Shown piece after piece: positions 1 through 8,587 of a stretch of 64,000 nt of DNA. Within the stretch, counting starts at the first letter, position 1. Each line of letters starts with the position of its first letter. The notes under the pieces were generated by a model, which made no database searches, was not told where the DNA came from, and saw only the letters and a list, made by a program, of their open reading frames with translations. The stretch spans positions 707,518-771,517 of the forward strand of contig LR026961.1 in NCBI GenBank assembly GCA_900498135.1. The letters run 5' to 3'. A program made the position numbers and the translations under genes. Source of the stretch: an uncultured Desulfatiglans sp. (GTDB taxonomy: Bacteria; Desulfobacterota; DSM-4660; Desulfatiglandales; Desulfatiglandaceae).

Positions 1-30
1 TTCTGAGCCAGGATCAAACTCTCCACTTAA
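1..30 (-). rRNA. 16S ribosomal RNA, 5' end only
   Basis: The reverse complement of the first bases reads GAGAGTTTGATCCTGGCTCAG, the nearly universal 5' end of bacterial 16S rRNA. The gene runs leftward out of the window, so only about 30 bases are present. The exact mature 5' end is estimated from the distance to this conserved block. Confidence 0.95.
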
Positions 31-37
31 ATCATCT

Positions 38-104
38 TTGGGCTCGCGGCCCAATCTTTTCAGAAGGGCCTACAGCGGCATCACTATTTAGTTTTCAAAG
101 AACA
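38..104 (-). promoter_or_regulatory. rRNA leader: boxA-like antitermination site and leader hairpin
   Basis: The minus-strand leader contains TGTTCTTTGAAAACT (90-104), resembling the boxA signal bound by NusB/NusE in rRNA antitermination. Closer to the 16S gene, TTGGGC (38-43) and GCCCAA (49-54) form a six-base stem that may belong to the processing stalk. The boxA match is by eye to the known motif. The hairpin role is inference. Confidence 0.6.
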
Positions 105-130
105 AGGAATCCGTTCGATTTGTATTTCAG

Positions 131-159
131 AGATTAATCTTTTCTTCGGACCGTGTCAA
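131..159 (-). promoter_or_regulatory. rRNA operon promoter P2
   Basis: On the minus strand a perfect -35 box TTGACA (154-159) and a -10 box TAATCT (131-136) are separated by exactly 17 bases. This is the promoter nearer to the 16S gene and is one of a tandem pair, a common arrangement for rRNA operons. Confidence 0.8.
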
Positions 160-190
160 GAACTTTTTTTTGTGCGCCAAAGAAAGCGTG

Positions 191-219
191 TTTATACCTC
201 GAGAGTTTTATCCTGTCAA
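191..219 (-). promoter_or_regulatory. rRNA operon promoter P1
   Basis: On the minus strand TTGACA (214-219) and TATAAA (191-196) are separated by 17 bases, a near-consensus sigma-70 promoter. It lies only about 15 bases beyond the stop codon of the DegT aminotransferase gene, so the rRNA operon starts directly behind that gene. Confidence 0.8.
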
Positions 220-250
220 CAAAAAAATTCGCCTCACGAGGATTTTTTTG
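219..250 (-). terminator. possible weak terminator after the DegT aminotransferase gene
   Basis: The minus strand around the stop codon at 234-236 reads CCTCGTGAGG followed by CGAATTTTTTTG, a short GC stem with a T-run. The stem is only four pairs with a two-base loop and overlaps the stop codon, so it would be a weak terminator at best. A-rich sequence on the other side could also let it act on plus-strand transcripts. Confidence 0.3.
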
Positions 251-1406
251 GGGTTTTTTTGGATGCAAAAAATTCAGCTATCTTATCAGCAACATACATA
301 AGCTGATTTTCCTCCAGTTCCGGGTAAATCGGCAACGCCAACGTCGTTTCGGATGCCTCCAAGGCCACTGGGAAATCTTCAGGCCGATGCCCGAGCATCG
401 AGAAGCAGGGCTGCATATGCATCGGGACTGGGTAATAAATCTCGCATCCAATGCCTTGCTCATTCAGGAAGCTTTTCAATCCGTCCCGGTCGTATGGGAC
501 TCTTATGACAAATTGATTGAAAATATGTCGGGGCGTGTCTTCGAACGGCAAGCCAATCTCCTTCAGGCCTTTCTCCTCGAACAAGCGTCTGTAAATGTCC
601 GCGTTCCGCCGCCTGCCCTCTGTCCATCGATCGAGATACCGAAGCTTGACCCGCAGCACCGCCGCCTGGATCGCATCCAGCCTGAAATTCCCTCCCAACA
701 GATCATGGTAATACTTCGTTCTTGCCCCATGCACACGCAGCAGATTCAGCCTCGAGGCGAGTTCCTCATCATGGGTGGTTACCATCCCCGCGTCCCCGAA
801 AGCCCCCAGATTCTTGGAGGGGAAGAAGGAGAAACACCCCATCTGCCCCATCGCACCGGCCCTCACCGTTTCACCTGATGGAAGCCGATATTCCGCGCCC
901 AATGCCTGCGCAGCGTCCTCGATGACCGCAAGCCCGTATCTTCCTGCGATCTCCAGGATGGGAGACATATCCGCACACTGGCCGAAAAGGTGGACCGGGA
1001 CGATTGCCTTGACCTGTCGACGCTGCTCCTCGGGCAGCCGATCGAGCCTCTCGCCCAGGATCCTTTGATCCATATTATAGGTCTTCTCGTCGATATCGAC
1101 GAACAGGGGCGTAGCCCCCACTCGAACAATGGAACCTACCGTCGCAAAAAAGGTGAAAGGCGTCGTGATCACCAGGTCGCCGTTGCCTATTCCGCATGCC
1201 ATCAGCGAGATGAGGAGAGCATCCGTTCCCGAGGAAACGCCCACAGCATAGGCACTCCCGCAATAGCCGGCAATCTCCTTCTCCAACTGAGCGACCACCG
1301 GCCCCAGGATGAACTGCTGCGATTCGCAGACCTCTTTCACAGCCTGGTCGATTTCATCACGAATCCGAGCGTACTGCATTTTTAGATCAAGTAGTGGAAC
1401 CTTCAA
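234..1406 (-). CDS. DegT/DnrJ/EryC1/StrS-family PLP-dependent sugar aminotransferase
   Basis: The 390-residue protein has the fold-type I aminotransferase layout of the DegT family, which usually transfers an amino group to a nucleotide-linked keto sugar for surface polysaccharides. Visible motifs are the N-terminal [20 protein letters not shown], a [11 protein letters not shown] segment carrying the PLP-contacting Asp, and [16 protein letters not shown] with the Schiff-base lysine. I chose the TTG at 1406 because GGGAGAGG lies just upstream and homology to the family starts there. The longer reading to 1454 adds unrelated residues. It is the last gene of a minus-strand run and is followed at once by the rRNA promoters. 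The exact sugar substrate cannot be told. Confidence 0.85.
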   Translation of the reverse strand: MKVPLLDLKMQYARIRDEIDQAVKEVCESQQFILGPVVAQLEKEIAGYCGSAYAVGVSSGTDALLISLMACGIGNGDLVITTPFTFFATVGSIVRVGATPLFVDIDEKTYNMDQRILGERLDRLPEEQRRQVKAIVPVHLFGQCADMSPILEIAGRYGLAVIEDAAQALGAEYRLPSGETVRAGAMGQMGCFSFFPSKNLGAFGDAGMVTTHDEELASRLNLLRVHGARTKYYHDLLGGNFRLDAIQAAVLRVKLRYLDRWTEGRRRNADIYRRLFEEKGLKEIGLPFEDTPRHIFNQFVIRVPYDRDGLKSFLNEQGIGCEIYYPVPMHMQPCFSMLGHRPEDFPVALEASETTLALPIYPELEENQLMYVADKIAEFFASKKTPKKSS

Positions 1407-1517
1407 AAACCTCTCCCTTCCTCCGCCGCAAGGCGGAAAAACCCTCTCTGCCAAAGTGGCCGCAACGTGCGTCCAGCCCCATCCGGTGTCGCCCCAGGCA
1501 TCCGAGCGGCAGATGAG

Positions 1518-2729
1518 TCAACGGGTTTTCACCAACTCAGAAACAGCCACCACCTCGAATTCACTGCGAATCCGCGAGGCGGATTCCCGCAGGACCTGCA
1601 AGGTGGATTCGTACGGGTGACCGATCCCCACGGCCGAACCGTTATGCCGGGCAAGACTCAGCAATCGCTCCATCTGCGTCTTAACGGCCCGCAGCGAAGG
1701 GTCGTCATCGAGAAAAACATTCCTGCTCACAGCCTCGAGCCCGAGATCACCCGCCAGATCGATGGCGACGCTTCGAGGGCTGGTGCGGCTGTCCAGGTAA
1801 TACAGATCGTGCGACTTCAAAAATGCAAACACGACACGCATCTTCTGCAGGTTCTCGCTGAAGGCGGATCCCATGTGATTGTTGACCCCTTTGACACCGG
1901 GCACCCGCTCAAGGGCCCGATCCAGCGCGTCAACGATCTGGATCTCATCCATCTGCAGCAGCACCGCACCCTCGCCCGGATCCACCTCCGGGTAACCCTT
2001 CGGCTCCATCGGCAGATGCAAGAGCACTTCCAGCCCACGTTCCTCGCACTTCTCGAGGGCATCCCGTGAAAAGGGGCCGTAGGGCAGGATGGAAAGGCTC
2101 AGCGGAAAGTCCAGACACATCAGGGCGTCTGCCATCCGCTGGTCATATCCGATATCGTCGATGACGATTGCAAGCTTGGGATGGCGCGGAGCTTTCCGAT
2201 CCTCTGGAACACCCCACACAAGCGATACGAGATGAGTCCGCAGATTGTCCTTGCTGATCTCGATCACCATCCGCCCGCCCGTCGAGGATAAGATCCTTCC
2301 CCGGATCTTAGGGGCGTCATAGACATCCGCGTTTTGTGCCAGGGCATGTGCCAGCTTCCTCGCAGACTCCTCATTCGAACAGCGGACCGAAAGCTCGGCA
2401 TAATCCCACACGATCCCGTCGCGATGCTGAGGAATAACCCGCTCGAAAGAGACACTCTCCTCGTCGATCCCCGAATCGAAAAGCACGCGATAAACAGATC
2501 TGTCTATCTCCCCTACGGCATCGCGGAAGCCTTCGGGAACGCTGACAACCTCTTCGAAGGGCGGAATGGTCCGGACCGCATCCCCGGTGAACCCTTTCTC
2601 CCGGAAAACCCATAACGAGAAGGCCACCAGGCCAAGAAAGGAGAGGAAAAGCCCAATGGCCAAGGGGCGGAATCCTGACCGCTTTGTCCGCTTGCGAGGT
2701 TTTCTTTTCGTTCTCCTTTTCGCTCCCAA
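1518..2729 (-). CDS. Divergent polysaccharide deacetylase family protein (YibQ type)
   Basis: This 403-residue protein begins with a very basic stretch and one membrane-spanning helix (about residues 22-43), so it is probably anchored in the inner membrane with its domain in the periplasm. The C-terminal half (from about residue 185) carries AIVIDDIGYD, LSILPYGPF, LLHLPMEP, GVNNHMGSAF and DSRTSP, the pattern of the divergent polysaccharide deacetylase family, related to NodB-type deacetylases. The start is an unusual TTG with a poor ribosome site, so the N-terminus is uncertain. It lies downstream of ctpA, an order commonly kept with envC and ctpA. The substrate is unknown; peptidoglycan or another envelope glycan is inference. 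Confidence 0.8.
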   Translation of the reverse strand: MGAKRRTKRKPRKRTKRSGFRPLAIGLFLSFLGLVAFSLWVFREKGFTGDAVRTIPPFEEVVSVPEGFRDAVGEIDRSVYRVLFDSGIDEESVSFERVIPQHRDGIVWDYAELSVRCSNEESARKLAHALAQNADVYDAPKIRGRILSSTGGRMVIEISKDNLRTHLVSLVWGVPEDRKAPRHPKLAIVIDDIGYDQRMADALMCLDFPLSLSILPYGPFSRDALEKCEERGLEVLLHLPMEPKGYPEVDPGEGAVLLQMDEIQIVDALDRALERVPGVKGVNNHMGSAFSENLQKMRVVFAFLKSHDLYYLDSRTSPRSVAIDLAGDLGLEAVSRNVFLDDDPSLRAVKTQMERLLSLARHNGSAVGIGHPYESTLQVLRESASRIRSEFEVVAVSELVKTR

Positions 2730-2823
2730 CCAGACACCAGAACCGCGCGCCGATCCACGCGCCCGCTTTCCAACACCCTGGAGAAACCCTTGGGGCCCTG
2801 TTTTCCTAACGCTTCGGACAATA

Positions 2824-4158
2824 TCAGGATGCCGACTTTATCCTGGAAAAAACCTTCCAGCTTTTCAGCAGATCCAAGGCATACCGAACTTGGTTGTCTT
2901 TTTCGAGGAGGGCCTGTGCGGCCTCCTCTCCCGGATCTTTGGCATCCTTTTCGGCGCCTTCCTCCGCATCGGATTTTTCGGAGGGCAGGTGCCCCTCCAG
3001 GTCCTCTTCCCTCATCATGAGCGAGAGGTCTTCTTTGGCCTTGTCCTTTTCAGCCCTGACAAAGGGCACTTCCACATCCGGCATGATCCCGCTCGACTGA
3101 ATCGAACGTCCGCTGGGAGTGTAATATAAAGAAGTGGTCAGCCTCAACCCGGAGCCGTCCGAAAGAGGCAGGATCGTCTGGACCGACCCCTTGCCAAAGG
3201 TCCTGGTACCCACGACCAGTGCGCGGCCGTTGTCCTGCAACGCCCCGGCCACAATCTCGGCCGCGCTGGCGCTCCCCCCGTTCACCAGCACAGCGATGGG
3301 GTACGGCCTTGCGTGATCATCCCGGTGCGCGCTCGCCTCGATGTTCTGGGAGGAAATCCGTCCCTTGGTCGTCACGATAAATCCGGAATCGAGAAAAAGG
3401 TCCGACACGTCTATGGCCTGGGACAAAAGGCCGCCCGGGTTGTTCCGCAAATCGAGGATGAGCCCTTTCAACTCCCCACTCTGCTCCAGGCCATCCAACG
3501 CCTGAGATAGCTCTTCAGCCGTTTTGCTTTGGAACGTGGATACCCTGGCATAACCGATATCCGGGGTCAGCCTGAAGACCTTGACACTCTTCAGGGGAAT
3601 GACATCCCTTTTGATGGCGAATTCCAGGGGGGCCTCTTCCCCCTCACGGATGATGGTCAAATGGACTTCTGTCCCCCGGGGACCGCGGATCATCTTGACC
3701 GCCTCGGTCAGCGTCATGTCTTTGGTGAACTTGTCTTCGACTTTGATGATCTTGTCCCCCGCCTGCAAGCCCGCATCATAGGCCGGGGTCCCCTCGATAG
3801 GAGAAACGACGGTCAGCACATCGTCTTTCAGCGTGATCTCGATGCCGATCCCCGTAAAACTGCCCTGGGTCTCCTGCATCAACTCCTGATGCTCCTCCCG
3901 CGTCATGAAGGAGGAATGGGGATCGAGGCTCCCAACCATCCCTTTGATAGCGCCGTAGATCAGTGTCTGAGCATCCTTCGGCTCCACATAGTTCTGTTCC
4001 ACCTCGCGCAGGACCTCCGCGAATACCTCGAGGTTCTTGTAGACATCGTCGGTCCCGGCACGCACAGAGTCATGCCGGCCGTTCAAAAGGAAAGACCCCA
4101 GGATGACCAGGCACGCCAGCCCAAAATACCTGCCGAATCTTTTCGCAAACTGATGCAT
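2824..4158 (-). CDS. ctpA: Carboxy-terminal processing protease, S41 family
   Basis: The 444-residue protein is a C-terminal processing peptidase that trims envelope proteins in the periplasm. A signal or anchor helix spans about residues 10-26, a PDZ domain about 100-175 (QGSFTGIGIEI), and the protease domain follows. The catalytic pair is visible: Ser298 in GGSASAAEI and Lys323 in RTFGKGSVQ, 25 residues apart as in characterised CtpA enzymes. The C-terminal tail is rich in Glu, Asp and Lys. The ATG at 4158 has GAGGAG at good spacing. It sits between envC and the deacetylase gene, consistent with a role in cell-wall remodelling. Confidence 0.93.
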   Translation of the reverse strand: MHQFAKRFGRYFGLACLVILGSFLLNGRHDSVRAGTDDVYKNLEVFAEVLREVEQNYVEPKDAQTLIYGAIKGMVGSLDPHSSFMTREEHQELMQETQGSFTGIGIEITLKDDVLTVVSPIEGTPAYDAGLQAGDKIIKVEDKFTKDMTLTEAVKMIRGPRGTEVHLTIIREGEEAPLEFAIKRDVIPLKSVKVFRLTPDIGYARVSTFQSKTAEELSQALDGLEQSGELKGLILDLRNNPGGLLSQAIDVSDLFLDSGFIVTTKGRISSQNIEASAHRDDHARPYPIAVLVNGGSASAAEIVAGALQDNGRALVVGTRTFGKGSVQTILPLSDGSGLRLTTSLYYTPSGRSIQSSGIMPDVEVPFVRAEKDKAKEDLSLMMREEDLEGHLPSEKSDAEEGAEKDAKDPGEEAAQALLEKDNQVRYALDLLKSWKVFSRIKSAS

Positions 4159-4235
4159 TCGTTTCTCCTCGCCCCCGCCGCAAGAGGGGCGCCGCTCAGT
4201 TGATTCCTTTCCACAGTTCCAAACGAAAACAGGAA

Positions 4236-4272
4236 GATCTTTTCACCGGCTTGGCCGGTGCAGGGAAAGATC
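4236..4272. repeat. Nested inverted repeat between envC and ctpA
   Basis: GATCTTT (4236-4242) pairs with AAAGATC (4266-4272). Inside lies a perfect seven-base stem CACCGGC-TTG-GCCGGTG (4244-4260). The structure falls in the envC-ctpA gap. No long T-run follows on either strand, so it is not a canonical terminator; it may be an attenuator or an mRNA-processing stem. Confidence 0.6.
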
Positions 4273-4353
4273 ATTGACCAAAACACCATCGATCACCCTG
4301 CCTGCATCTCACACGCCCGGACCTTCACCCTCAGCTTCAGGCAGAACAGACCG

Positions 4354-5487
4354 TCATGGCAGACCGAACCATTCACGCGGGTCGAGGTTCTCCGTTCCCG
4401 TCCTGATCTCGAAGTAGAGCGGTCCTCCACCTTTTACCGATCCCAACACCTCCCCCGCCTCCACCCACTCTCCCGTCTTTCTGCGCCGCTCGGCCAACTG
4501 GCCCATAACGGTATAAAATCGGCGTCCGTGATTCATGATAATCATATCACCGTATCCTTTCAGCCTTCCAGAAAAATCAATCCGGCCGGGGAACACGGCT
4601 TTCACCGTATCCTCATCCCCACGGATGAAGACGCCCTTGCGCTGATCGAGGTCGTTCTTACTCAAGAAGTCTTTAGCGGAAACAATCTCTCCGGGCAAAG
4701 GAGGCTGCAAACTCCCCTTGGCCCTCTCAAAATCCGAAAAAGCACGTTCTTTCGACGGCGATTCTTCCTCCTTCAGCATCGAAAGCCGATCCCTCATTTC
4801 CTTGGCGGCCACCTCGAGTTCCCTCACGGCCGTCTCGTAAAAATCCTTTTCCTGATGAACCTTTACGAGATCGAGAACCCTGCCCCCCAGCTCTTCCTGC
4901 ATCGCAGCGGCCTGCTGTTCCAGAGCCCGATGCCGCGTCAGGGCATCTTGCAGGCCGGCCTCGAGTTCGGCTATCTTCTGTCTGCCGGCCGAAGACTCTT
5001 CCACGAGCCACTGTAATTCCCTCCCGTCGCGGCTGACGATTACCTTCAGGTATTTGATCAGATGCAGCAGTTCGCGCAGGCCCTGGGACGAGAAAATCGT
5101 CTTCAGATACCCTTCCCGGGCAAACTTGTAAAATACGTTCAGTCTTCGGGCGAGCTGCGCTTCTATGGCAGCGGCCGCATCTTCCATCCCGGCGATGGCT
5201 TCCTTCCGGGATTCAATTTCCTGCTCCAATGCCCGCTGTTCCCTGTTCAGGCGATCCAGGGCCGCCTCACCGGATCGAACCTTCTCCTGCAGCATGGACA
5301 ACTCGGCCAGCAGGTCTTTTTCGCGCAGCTGAGCGGCCTCGAGTTTCTGCGCCTCCTCCGAAAGGTGGGTCTCGATTTGATCGAGCCGACGCACCGCATT
5401 TTCCGCCGCCCGGGACATCCCAGGGGAGCCCCAAATCCACAAGGCACCCATGACGATCACCACCTGGAAAATCCGGCCGGCGCTCAA
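4354..5487 (-). CDS. envC: EnvC-like murein hydrolase activator (coiled coil plus degenerate LytM domain)
   Basis: The 377-residue protein has an N-terminal signal segment, a long coiled coil (about residues 28-245) and a C-terminal M23/LytM domain (about 265-377). The LytM domain lacks zinc ligands: the usual HLHFEIR motif reads PLYFEIR and the YGHL-like segment reads VMGQL. That is the state of EnvC and related activators, which switch on amidases instead of cutting the wall themselves. The gene follows ftsX by only nine bases, matching the known FtsEX-EnvC partnership in daughter-cell separation. The start is TTG with AGAGG upstream. Confidence 0.88.
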   Translation of the reverse strand: MSAGRIFQVVIVMGALWIWGSPGMSRAAENAVRRLDQIETHLSEEAQKLEAAQLREKDLLAELSMLQEKVRSGEAALDRLNREQRALEQEIESRKEAIAGMEDAAAAIEAQLARRLNVFYKFAREGYLKTIFSSQGLRELLHLIKYLKVIVSRDGRELQWLVEESSAGRQKIAELEAGLQDALTRHRALEQQAAAMQEELGGRVLDLVKVHQEKDFYETAVRELEVAAKEMRDRLSMLKEEESPSKERAFSDFERAKGSLQPPLPGEIVSAKDFLSKNDLDQRKGVFIRGDEDTVKAVFPGRIDFSGRLKGYGDMIIMNHGRRFYTVMGQLAERRRKTGEWVEAGEVLGSVKGGGPLYFEIRTGTENLDPREWFGLP

Positions 5488-5496
5488 AAAAACCTC

Positions 5497-6393
5497 TCAT
5501 ACGTCGAAGAAACGGCTCACGGCGATCAGACTGCCAATAACCCCCAACAGCGCGCTGCCGGCGAAAACGGCTAACAGCAGGTGGGGAGGAACAAACACGA
5601 CCTCCAGAACCGGGATATCCATCCACTGGATCTCCCTCGCGGAAAGAAGCAGATAGCTCAGATAGAGAATACCCAAGGACACGGCTCCGCTCAAAACGCC
5701 CTGCACCAGACCCTCGAGGAGGAAGGGCGTCTTGACAAACCAGTCGGTTGCCCCGACCAGTTTCGCAATTTCGATCTCCTCCCGGCGTGCATAAATCGTC
5801 AACTTGATGGTATTGACGACGATAAAAAGCACCCCCACCGCCAGAAGCCCTCCGAGCACGGTGCCTCCAATCCTCAGCACGTCAAGCAAAGCGCGAGCCC
5901 GCCCGCGCCAGTCCTCGCTCAACACGACCTCATCGACACCGGGCAACGCCTCGACACTCCGCTTGAATTCCAGAAGCTCCGCCCCGTCCACCTTCGCCGC
6001 CTCGAACACCACGTCCAGGGCGATGGGCAGCGGGTTGGGATCAGGCAGATCATCCAGGATTTCCTTCTGGTCCCCGAGTGCCCTCCGCAAGATCTGCATC
6101 GCCTCCTCGCTCGACACGGTTCGCACGCATTCCGCGCCCTCGAATGACGCGATGAGCCCCTCGACCTGCCGCTTTACAGGCTCTTCTGCATCACTCCGAA
6201 TATAGACGGAGGCGAAAAGGCTGTCACCCCAACCGCGGACCCAGCTATTCAGGTTGACGAAAAGGAGAAGGAAAAACCCGAAGATCAGCAGAGATACCGT
6301 CATCGTGCCTATCCCGATCAGCTGCACCATTCGGTTGGCGCGCAACCCGGCCATCGCCTGACGAAACAGATAAACGATCAGATAGATTTTCAT
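5497..6393 (-). CDS. ftsX: Cell division protein FtsX
   Basis: The 298-residue protein has the FtsX pattern: a cytoplasmic N-terminus, a first membrane helix (about 25-47), a periplasmic domain (about 50-165), and three further helices in the last 130 residues with the typical NTIKLTIYARREEIEIAKLVGA segment. FtsX is the membrane half of the FtsEX complex, which relays division signals to periplasmic wall hydrolase activators. The ATG overlaps the stop of ftsE (ATGA), so translation is coupled. The EnvC-like activator follows directly. Confidence 0.95.
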   Translation of the reverse strand: MKIYLIVYLFRQAMAGLRANRMVQLIGIGTMTVSLLIFGFFLLLFVNLNSWVRGWGDSLFASVYIRSDAEEPVKRQVEGLIASFEGAECVRTVSSEEAMQILRRALGDQKEILDDLPDPNPLPIALDVVFEAAKVDGAELLEFKRSVEALPGVDEVVLSEDWRGRARALLDVLRIGGTVLGGLLAVGVLFIVVNTIKLTIYARREEIEIAKLVGATDWFVKTPFLLEGLVQGVLSGAVSLGILYLSYLLLSAREIQWMDIPVLEVVFVPPHLLLAVFAGSALLGVIGSLIAVSRFFDV

Positions 6394-7046
6394 GGGTCAT
6401 CCAAAACGGCACCCCGATCGAGTCTGATCCGTCGATGCCCCATCTCCTCCAGCAGCTCCCGGTTGTGCGTCGCAATGATCACAGTGGTCCCTTTCGCGTG
6501 GATCTTGCGTAGGACATGCATGATTTCAAGCGTCAGATCCCAATCCAGATTGCCGGTGGGCTCATCGGCCAACAGGATGAGCGGGTCCTTGACGATCGCC
6601 CGTGCGATCGCCACCCGCTGCTGTTCACCCCCCGACAGTTCCAGCGGGAACATGGACTCCTTGTCCGCCAGGCCCAATGATCGAAGGGTTTGGTGGGTCT
6701 TCTTGCGGATCGTTCCCGGGCGCTCGCCGCATACCTCCAGGGCCAGGGCTACATTTTCGAAAACCGTCTTGCCGGGCAGCAGTTTGAAATCCTGAAACAC
6801 GAAACCGATCTTACGGCGAAGCAAGTCGAGATTCGAGCGGCTGATCCGGCTCAGGTTGATGCCATGGATCAAGATTCCCCCGCTCGTCGGCCTCTCCGAT
6901 CCAAAAATCAGCCGCAGCAGGGTCGTCTTACCGGCCCCGCTCGGCCCGGTCAAAAAGATGAACTCACCGGTATTCAGCGTGAGGTTGACATCTTTCAGTG
7001 CGACACAGGCCCCGAAACTCTTGCTCAACCGGAAAAGCTGTATCAT
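6390..7046 (-). CDS. ftsE: Cell division ATP-binding protein FtsE
   Basis: This 218-residue ABC ATPase has Walker A GPSGAGKTTLL, the signature LSGGEQQRVAIARA, Walker B ILLADEPTGNLD and the switch His in ATHNRELL. It pairs with FtsX at the division site. FtsE length is usually about 220 residues, as here. The ATG at 7046 is followed by the conserved opening IQLFRLSKSFG. It is the first gene of the ftsE-ftsX-envC unit. Confidence 0.95.
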   Translation of the reverse strand: MIQLFRLSKSFGACVALKDVNLTLNTGEFIFLTGPSGAGKTTLLRLIFGSERPTSGGILIHGINLSRISRSNLDLLRRKIGFVFQDFKLLPGKTVFENVALALEVCGERPGTIRKKTHQTLRSLGLADKESMFPLELSGGEQQRVAIARAIVKDPLILLADEPTGNLDWDLTLEIMHVLRKIHAKGTTVIIATHNRELLEEMGHRRIRLDRGAVLDDP

Positions 7047-7084
7047 GGCGGAACCCTCGGCAGTTTCCGGAAAATATCGTCATT

Positions 7085-8416
7085 TCAATCAATTCCCATA
7101 GCGCGCTGCAGCCGGGCCTTGGCGAGGTTGTGGTTGTACAGGGCCCTATAGTAGTTGACGCGCGCTTCCGTCAAAAGGGTCTGGGCATCGAGGACCTCGG
7201 TAATCGTCGTCACCTCCGCCTTGTAACGCTCCTCGTTAACCCGCAGGTTCTCTTCCGCCTGGTCCAGAGCCTTCTCCGTCGTCGGAATATTCTCCGCCGC
7301 GGTGCTGATATCCAGCATGGCGTTTTTCACTTCCAGACCGATGCCTTCTTCCAGTGACTGCCTGGTGTGCATCAACTCCCTCTGCTGGCTTTCCTTCTCA
7401 TGGACGGCGTAGCGCGTTTTACCCCACTCCCAGAAGGTCCAGGTCAGGCCCGCTGTGATCTGCCAGCTGTTTGCGTCATGGTAGGGGCTGCCGGACACAC
7501 CGGGTGAGTCGCCCTCTTTGATGTAGTCATAACTCAGTACGACATCCGGATAATAGTCGCTCGCGGCGATCCGCTTTTGCTGTTCGACTTGAAGAATATT
7601 GGTTTCGAGCAGCTTCATCTCCGGGCGGTTCTTCAGGGCCTTGGACACATAGGCCTCGAAATCACCCTCCTCCGGTGAATAGGCCAAAATGTCCTGGACC
7701 TGCACTGGGAGGGCGACCGGCCTGCCTAAGACATTGTTGAATGCCGCCCGCGCCAGAACGGCTGAATTCCGCGCGCCCACGAGTTTCTGTCTGGCGTTCG
7801 CCAGTTCGACCTCCGCCTTCAGCAAATCGTTGACCGGGATGATACCGACTTTGTAAAAATTATCCGCGACATTACGGTTCGACTCGAGCGACTGGACCGC
7901 CTGTTCGGCTACCAGCACCGCCTTGTCGGCGATCAGCACGTTGAAATACGCTTCCTTGACGCTCAAAATCAGGTCGAGCTTCGCCCTCGCGATGTTCAAC
8001 TCGGCCTGATCGACTCCCAACTTGGCCAGTTCATAGGCGCTCGTCAATGCGAACCCGGTAAAGAGAGGTTGGGTCACCGTTCCTTTCCACTGATAATTAT
8101 CGAGCGTCCCAACATTGATCTCGACTCCCGGAAGAAGATCCGAACGAAACTGAGGCGCCTCGTTCAAGCGGGTATAGCCGTAGGTGGTGCTGGCCTTGGG
8201 CAAAAACTCCGCACCAGCTTGTTTTTTCGCCATTTCGGCCTGATATTTTGTCTCCATCGTCGCCCGAAGATCGGGGTTGTTTTCCACCGCCTCCGCAATG
8301 CTGCGCTCCAAGGTGTACAGGTCCCGGTCCTGCGCCCATGCAACGCAGCTGCCCCACATCATTGCACTCGCCAGCATCAGCGCCGGGATCAAAAAAAACA
8401 ACCGATCAACCCTCAT
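7085..8416 (-). CDS. TolC-family outer membrane efflux protein
   Basis: The 443-residue product has a signal peptide (residues 1-29, ending near VAWAQ) and two repeated outer-membrane efflux units with long helices, for example ERSIAEAVENNPDLRA in the first half and LTEARVNYYRALYNHNLAKARLQRAMG at the C-terminus. TolC-type proteins form trimeric channels for type I secretion or tripartite pumps. No inner-membrane pump or adaptor gene lies next to it, so the partner is unknown. I chose the ATG at 8416 because GGAGG precedes it by six bases. Confidence 0.88.
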   Translation of the reverse strand: MRVDRLFFLIPALMLASAMMWGSCVAWAQDRDLYTLERSIAEAVENNPDLRATMETKYQAEMAKKQAGAEFLPKASTTYGYTRLNEAPQFRSDLLPGVEINVGTLDNYQWKGTVTQPLFTGFALTSAYELAKLGVDQAELNIARAKLDLILSVKEAYFNVLIADKAVLVAEQAVQSLESNRNVADNFYKVGIIPVNDLLKAEVELANARQKLVGARNSAVLARAAFNNVLGRPVALPVQVQDILAYSPEEGDFEAYVSKALKNRPEMKLLETNILQVEQQKRIAASDYYPDVVLSYDYIKEGDSPGVSGSPYHDANSWQITAGLTWTFWEWGKTRYAVHEKESQQRELMHTRQSLEEGIGLEVKNAMLDISTAAENIPTTEKALDQAEENLRVNEERYKAEVTTITEVLDAQTLLTEARVNYYRALYNHNLAKARLQRAMGID

Positions 8417-8587
8417 CTTAAGCCTCCAGGTCCTAGAATCGGCCATCCGCTATCCTCTTCGAACGCCTCATCGGTCGGCCAAAAACGCTTCCCGCCCCAT
8501 CCGGCCCCTTTCTGGCTCCAGCCAAGCCCGTTCCTCCCACAGCACAGTCCAAGGCCAAAGGCTCGGCGCGGGGTTGGGAACCTAGCG

